Shown in pieces: positions 61,496-64,000 of a stretch of 64,000 nucleotides of DNA. Position numbers and translations under genes: made by a program. The first letter of the stretch is position 1. Each line of letters starts with the position of its first letter. The notes beneath the pieces are model-generated. The model saw nothing but the letters and a program-made list of their open reading frames with translations, did not search any database and was not told the DNA's origin. This stretch comes from an uncultured Halomonas sp. (lineage in GTDB: Bacteria; Pseudomonadota; Gammaproteobacteria; Pseudomonadales; Halomonadaceae): NCBI RefSeq assembly GCF_947501415.1, contig NZ_CANMVL010000004.1:1-64000 (forward strand), read 5' to 3'.

Positions 61496-62029
61496 ATGAG
61501 CTTTCAGGGTGAACAGCATCCCGGGGTAAAGGCCCCCACGGCCGAGACCGATGGCTTCCGCCTCAATCACACCATGCTGCGGGTCAAGGATCCCGAGAAG
61601 GCCCTGGCCTTCTACTCGCGGGTGTTCGGCATGTCGGTGGTGCGCCGCCTCGATTTCGAGGAGATGCAGTTCTCGCTCTACTTTCTGGCGCGGCTGGAGA
61701 AGGACGACGTCGTGCCCGAAGAGGCCGGCCAGCGTACCGTCTGGACCTTCAGCCAGAAGGGGCTGCTGGAACTGACCCACAACTGGGGCACCGAAGAGCA
61801 GCAGGACTTCGCCTATTACGACGGCAATGCCGAGCCCCAGGGCTTCGGGCATATCTGCTTCAGTGTGCCGGATCTCGAGGCGGCCGAGGCATGGTTCGAC
61901 GCCAACGATGTCGAGTTCATCAAGCGCTCCGATCAGGGCAAGATGAAGAACGTGGTGTTCGTGAAGGACGCCGATGGCTACTGGATCGAGGTGGTTCAGG
62001 CCGACCGTCTTGCCGCGATGGGCGACTGA
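61496..62029 (+). CDS. gloA: Lactoylglutathione lyase (glyoxalase I)
   Basis: The 177-residue VOC-fold enzyme isomerises the methylglyoxal-glutathione hemithioacetal. LNHTMLRVKDPEKALAFYSR near 22 supplies the first metal ligand, LELTHNWGTE near 90 the second (Glu), GFGHICFSVPDLEAAEAWFD near 116 the third (His), and KDADGYWIEVV near 157 the last (Glu). It is the longer, zinc-type form. I chose the ATG at 61496 with AGGAGAG upstream. Confidence 0.93.
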   Translation: MSFQGEQHPGVKAPTAETDGFRLNHTMLRVKDPEKALAFYSRVFGMSVVRRLDFEEMQFSLYFLARLEKDDVVPEEAGQRTVWTFSQKGLLELTHNWGTEEQQDFAYYDGNAEPQGFGHICFSVPDLEAAEAWFDANDVEFIKRSDQGKMKNVVFVKDADGYWIEVVQADRLAAMGD

Positions 62030-62072
62030 GGTCGCGCCGGCGGAGGGGCGCTTCGTGGAAGTTGGCGTTTTT

Positions 62073-62091
62073 GCCCTCCACGTTGGAGGGC
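62073..62091 (+). terminator. Hairpin after gloA
   Basis: GCCCTCCA and TGGAGGGC form an 8-bp stem around CGT, 43 bases after the gloA stop. No T-run follows, so termination is uncertain. Confidence 0.4.
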
Positions 62092-62141
62092 GATAAGGTA
62101 AGTTCATGACCATTCATGGCATGATCTGCCAAGGAGTATTG

Positions 62142-63110
62142 ATGAATCTGCCACGTCGTCCTATCACCCTTGCCCTGGCTGGCGCCTTGCTGACCGCTCC
62201 GCTGGCCATGACTGCTCAGGCCGAGGAGCCAGCCGAGGTACGCTTCTCCGTGCCGCCCTGGCCCGGGGTGACGGTCAAGACCGAGCTCGCCTCACAGCTG
62301 CTGAATGCACTGGGGTACGAGAGTCAGTCACAGGAGGTGGGCTCCACCATCACCTATCAGGCGCTGGCCCAGGGTGAGCTCGACGCCTTCCTGGCCGCCT
62401 GGCTGCCGGCCCAGCAGGGCATGTACGACACCGCCATGCAGAGCGACAATCCGCTGGTCGACCTGGGCACCAACGTAGACGGTGCACGGCTGGGCTTCGT
62501 GGTACCCACCTACGTCTATGACGAAGGCTATACCTCGGCCGAGGATCTCTGCAGTGAAGAGCTGCGGGACAAGGCCGGCGGTACGCTCTACTCCATCGAG
62601 GTGGGCTCGGGTACCAGCGAACTGCTGGCCGGGATGCAGGACAACGGCACCTACTGTCTCGATGAGTGGCGTCTGTCCGAGACCTCCACCACCGGCATGT
62701 TCAGCCAGGCCAAGGCGAGCATGGATAGAGACGAGTGGATCGTCTTCTATGCCTGGACGCCCCACTGGGCAAGCATCGAGTATGACATTCGCTTCCTCGA
62801 TGACCCTGAAGATGCCTGGGGGCCGGATGGTGGCCGCAGCGACGTTATCTCGCTGGTTACCAGCCGCTTCGCTGAAGGAAACCCCAATGCTACTCGGCTG
62901 CTCGACCAGCTGGTATTCAGCGCCGATGACCAGAGTGCGATGATCTACGGCTTCAGCTACGAGGAGCGTCCGCCCGAGGAGGTGGCCCTGGAGTGGCTGC
63001 GCAACAATCCCGAGCGGGTCAAGGCCTTCCTGGAGGGCGTGACCACCCGTGATGGGGAACAGGACGCCTGGCCGGTGGTTCAGGAAGCGCTGGAGATTCC
63101 CGACGCCTGA
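62142..63110 (+). CDS. Glycine-betaine-type ABC substrate-binding protein
   Basis: The 322-residue periplasmic protein has a signal peptide (cleaved after AMTAQA, near residue 27) and the same VPPWPGVTVKTE core as the protein at 29161, identifying an OpuAC/ProX fold. Aromatic residues suited to a trimethylammonium cage are frequent (for example FYAWTPHW near 202). AAGGAG precedes the ATG at 62142, preferred over 62106. No permease or ATPase genes adjoin it, so it likely feeds a shared core transporter. Confidence 0.87.
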   Translation: MNLPRRPITLALAGALLTAPLAMTAQAEEPAEVRFSVPPWPGVTVKTELASQLLNALGYESQSQEVGSTITYQALAQGELDAFLAAWLPAQQGMYDTAMQSDNPLVDLGTNVDGARLGFVVPTYVYDEGYTSAEDLCSEELRDKAGGTLYSIEVGSGTSELLAGMQDNGTYCLDEWRLSETSTTGMFSQAKASMDRDEWIVFYAWTPHWASIEYDIRFLDDPEDAWGPDGGRSDVISLVTSRFAEGNPNATRLLDQLVFSADDQSAMIYGFSYEERPPEEVALEWLRNNPERVKAFLEGVTTRDGEQDAWPVVQEALEIPDA

Positions 63111-63143
63111 ACCGGTCGCTGAGGCGCTGCCCATCGTTGCCGT

Positions 63144-63176
63144 ATCGAGGCCGCCTACGGGCGGCCTCGATGCTTT
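63144..63176 (+). terminator. Terminator of the binding-protein gene
   Basis: ATCGAGGCCGCC and GGCGGCCTCGAT form a perfect 12-bp stem around TACG, then GCTTT follows. Confidence 0.8.
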
Positions 63177-63259
63177 GGAAGCATCGTGAACCAGCGTCAC
63201 GCCGTTCGGCGACGGTCCTGGCGCGCGGCGGGAGTGCCTGATCCGATGGGCTTACACAG

Positions 63260-63940
63260 CTAGAGTGCCCAGCGGCGCAGCAGGTTGTGGTAGACCCCGG
63301 TCAGCTGGATGCTGGTGGCGTGGTCGGCCCCGAGCTGCTGGTGGGTCTGCTGGATGGCCGTGTCCAGGTCAAACAGCAGGCTGCGTTGGCCCTCGTCGCG
63401 CACCATGCTCTGAATCCAGAAGAAGGCGCCGAGGCGTGCGCCACGGGTCACCGGGGTGACCCGGTGCAGGCTGGAGGCGGGATAGAGGATCAGGTCTCCC
63501 GCCGGCAGCTTGACGCTGTGCGCGCCATAGGTGTCCTCGACGACCAGCTCGCCGCCGTCATAGCTCTCCGGCTCGCTGAAGAACAGTGTGGCCGACAGAT
63601 CGGTGCGCAGGTACTCGCCGCGCTGGCGATCCATGCGCATGGCGTTGTCCACATGCAGTCCGAACGACTGCCCGCCCTGATAGCAGTTGAACAGCGGCGG
63701 AAATATCCTGGCCGGCAGGGCACCGGCGACAAACAGCGGATGGCGCTCCAGTGCCGCCAGCACCACCCTGCTCAGCCGCTGGGCCACCTCGGTCTCCTCC
63801 GGCAGCTGCAGATTGTTCTTGGCCAGAGCCGACTGGAAGCCGGCGGTGGACTTGCCGTCCTGCCAGGGCGCCTGGAGGAGCAGCTCTCGGCACTCGGCGA
63901 CCTGCGCCTGATCGAGCACCTCGGGGATATGCAGCATCAT
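63260..63940 (-). CDS. PKHD-type Fe(II)/2-oxoglutarate hydroxylase
   Basis: The 226-residue protein is a second member of the PiuC/YbiX family. GLHVDNAM provides the His/Asp iron pair, [16 protein letters not shown] the distal His and Arg, and [10 protein letters not shown] is conserved. It starts [11 protein letters not shown], as is usual. It is a paralogue of the protein at 34226, sharing the [14 protein letters not shown] stretch, but has no obvious Fur box nearby. It is convergent with the binding-protein gene. Confidence 0.9.
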   Translation of the reverse strand: MMLHIPEVLDQAQVAECRELLLQAPWQDGKSTAGFQSALAKNNLQLPEETEVAQRLSRVVLAALERHPLFVAGALPARIFPPLFNCYQGGQSFGLHVDNAMRMDRQRGEYLRTDLSATLFFSEPESYDGGELVVEDTYGAHSVKLPAGDLILYPASSLHRVTPVTRGARLGAFFWIQSMVRDEGQRSLLFDLDTAIQQTHQQLGADHATSIQLTGVYHNLLRRWAL

Positions 63941-63967
63941 GGGTCACGACCCTCTTGAATGAAGCGT

Positions 63968-63992
63968 GCCCGACCCCTGGGTGGGGTCGGGC
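63968..63992. terminator. Hairpin at the right edge
   Basis: GCCCGACCCC and GGGGTCGGGC form a 10-bp perfect stem around TGGGT upstream of the PKHD gene. It probably terminates a gene lying to the right of the window on the minus strand; the T-run is weak. Confidence 0.5.
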
Positions 63993-64000
63993 GAGGAAAG

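Overview
The window looks like a chromosomal segment of a moderately halophilic gammaproteobacterium, most likely Halomonas or a close relative. This is inferred from the high-GC coding style, the NhaD antiporter, the BCCT carrier, two betaine-type binding proteins and a large quaternary-amine catabolism gene set. There is no rRNA, tRNA, CRISPR array or complete insertion sequence that I can recognise.

Left end (1-4.0 kb): a decayed IS3-type transposase end is followed by three visibly AT-richer genes (SDR dehydrogenase, FAD-linked sugar-alcohol/lactone oxidase-like enzyme, EutH-like permease). Next come a 13-bp perfect inverted repeat and the 3' remnant of a different, GC-rich membrane transporter. 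This looks like a transferred catabolic island that replaced resident DNA. 4.1-15.2 kb: a GlxA/AraC-type regulator and the sarcosine-to-pyruvate genes glyA, soxBDAG, a cupin gene, purU and sdaA. 15.2-20.8 kb: hglS, a LysR regulator, and a beta-alanine-type transaminase with mmsA. 20.9-28.8 kb: two sodium:solute symporters, each preceded by a very small membrane protein, around an amidase, an M20 carbamoyl-amino-acid hydrolase and a GntR regulator. 29.1-40.4 kb: carnitine genes (caiX-like binding protein, alpha/beta hydrolase, gamma-butyrobetaine hydroxylase, cdhR, BCCT carrier, cdhB, cdhA, cdhC), interrupted by an AT-rich patch with a small GreA/B-like gene and by an iron-linked pair: a PKHD hydroxylase and a divergent His/Gly/Glu-repeat periplasmic protein, with a Fur-like box between them. 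Together the left and middle parts encode most of a route gamma-butyrobetaine -> carnitine -> dehydrocarnitine -> glycine betaine and, after demethylation steps not encoded here, sarcosine -> glycine -> serine -> pyruvate.

40.5-47 kb holds housekeeping and envelope genes: TauE-like exporter, SPOR-tailed DD-carboxypeptidase, EamA transporter, thiM-thiE under a TPP riboswitch, and nhaD.

47-60.2 kb is the most interesting region. A PmrA/PmrB-like two-component pair sits at the end of a tightly overlapping seven-gene operon: thermostable-hemolysin family protein, AMP-ligase, heme-oxygenase-like diiron oxidase, SDR, TPR protein, response regulator, kinase. Next to it are a PAP2 phosphatase, eptA, a cytochrome b561 and a YejM-like sulfatase. 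Tandem CTTAAG-N5-CTTAAG boxes, the PmrA-type operator, occur before nhaD/CBS protein and the sulfatase, with near matches before PAP2-eptA and the seven-gene operon. A 46-bp exact direct repeat of the response-regulator 5' end flanks the five-gene cassette, suggesting that it was inserted at the regulator gene. I propose it as an undescribed acyl-metabolite system tied to envelope-stress signalling. 60.3-64 kb: NlpC/P60 lipoprotein, DUF6482 protein, gloA, a second betaine-type binding protein and a second PKHD hydroxylase.
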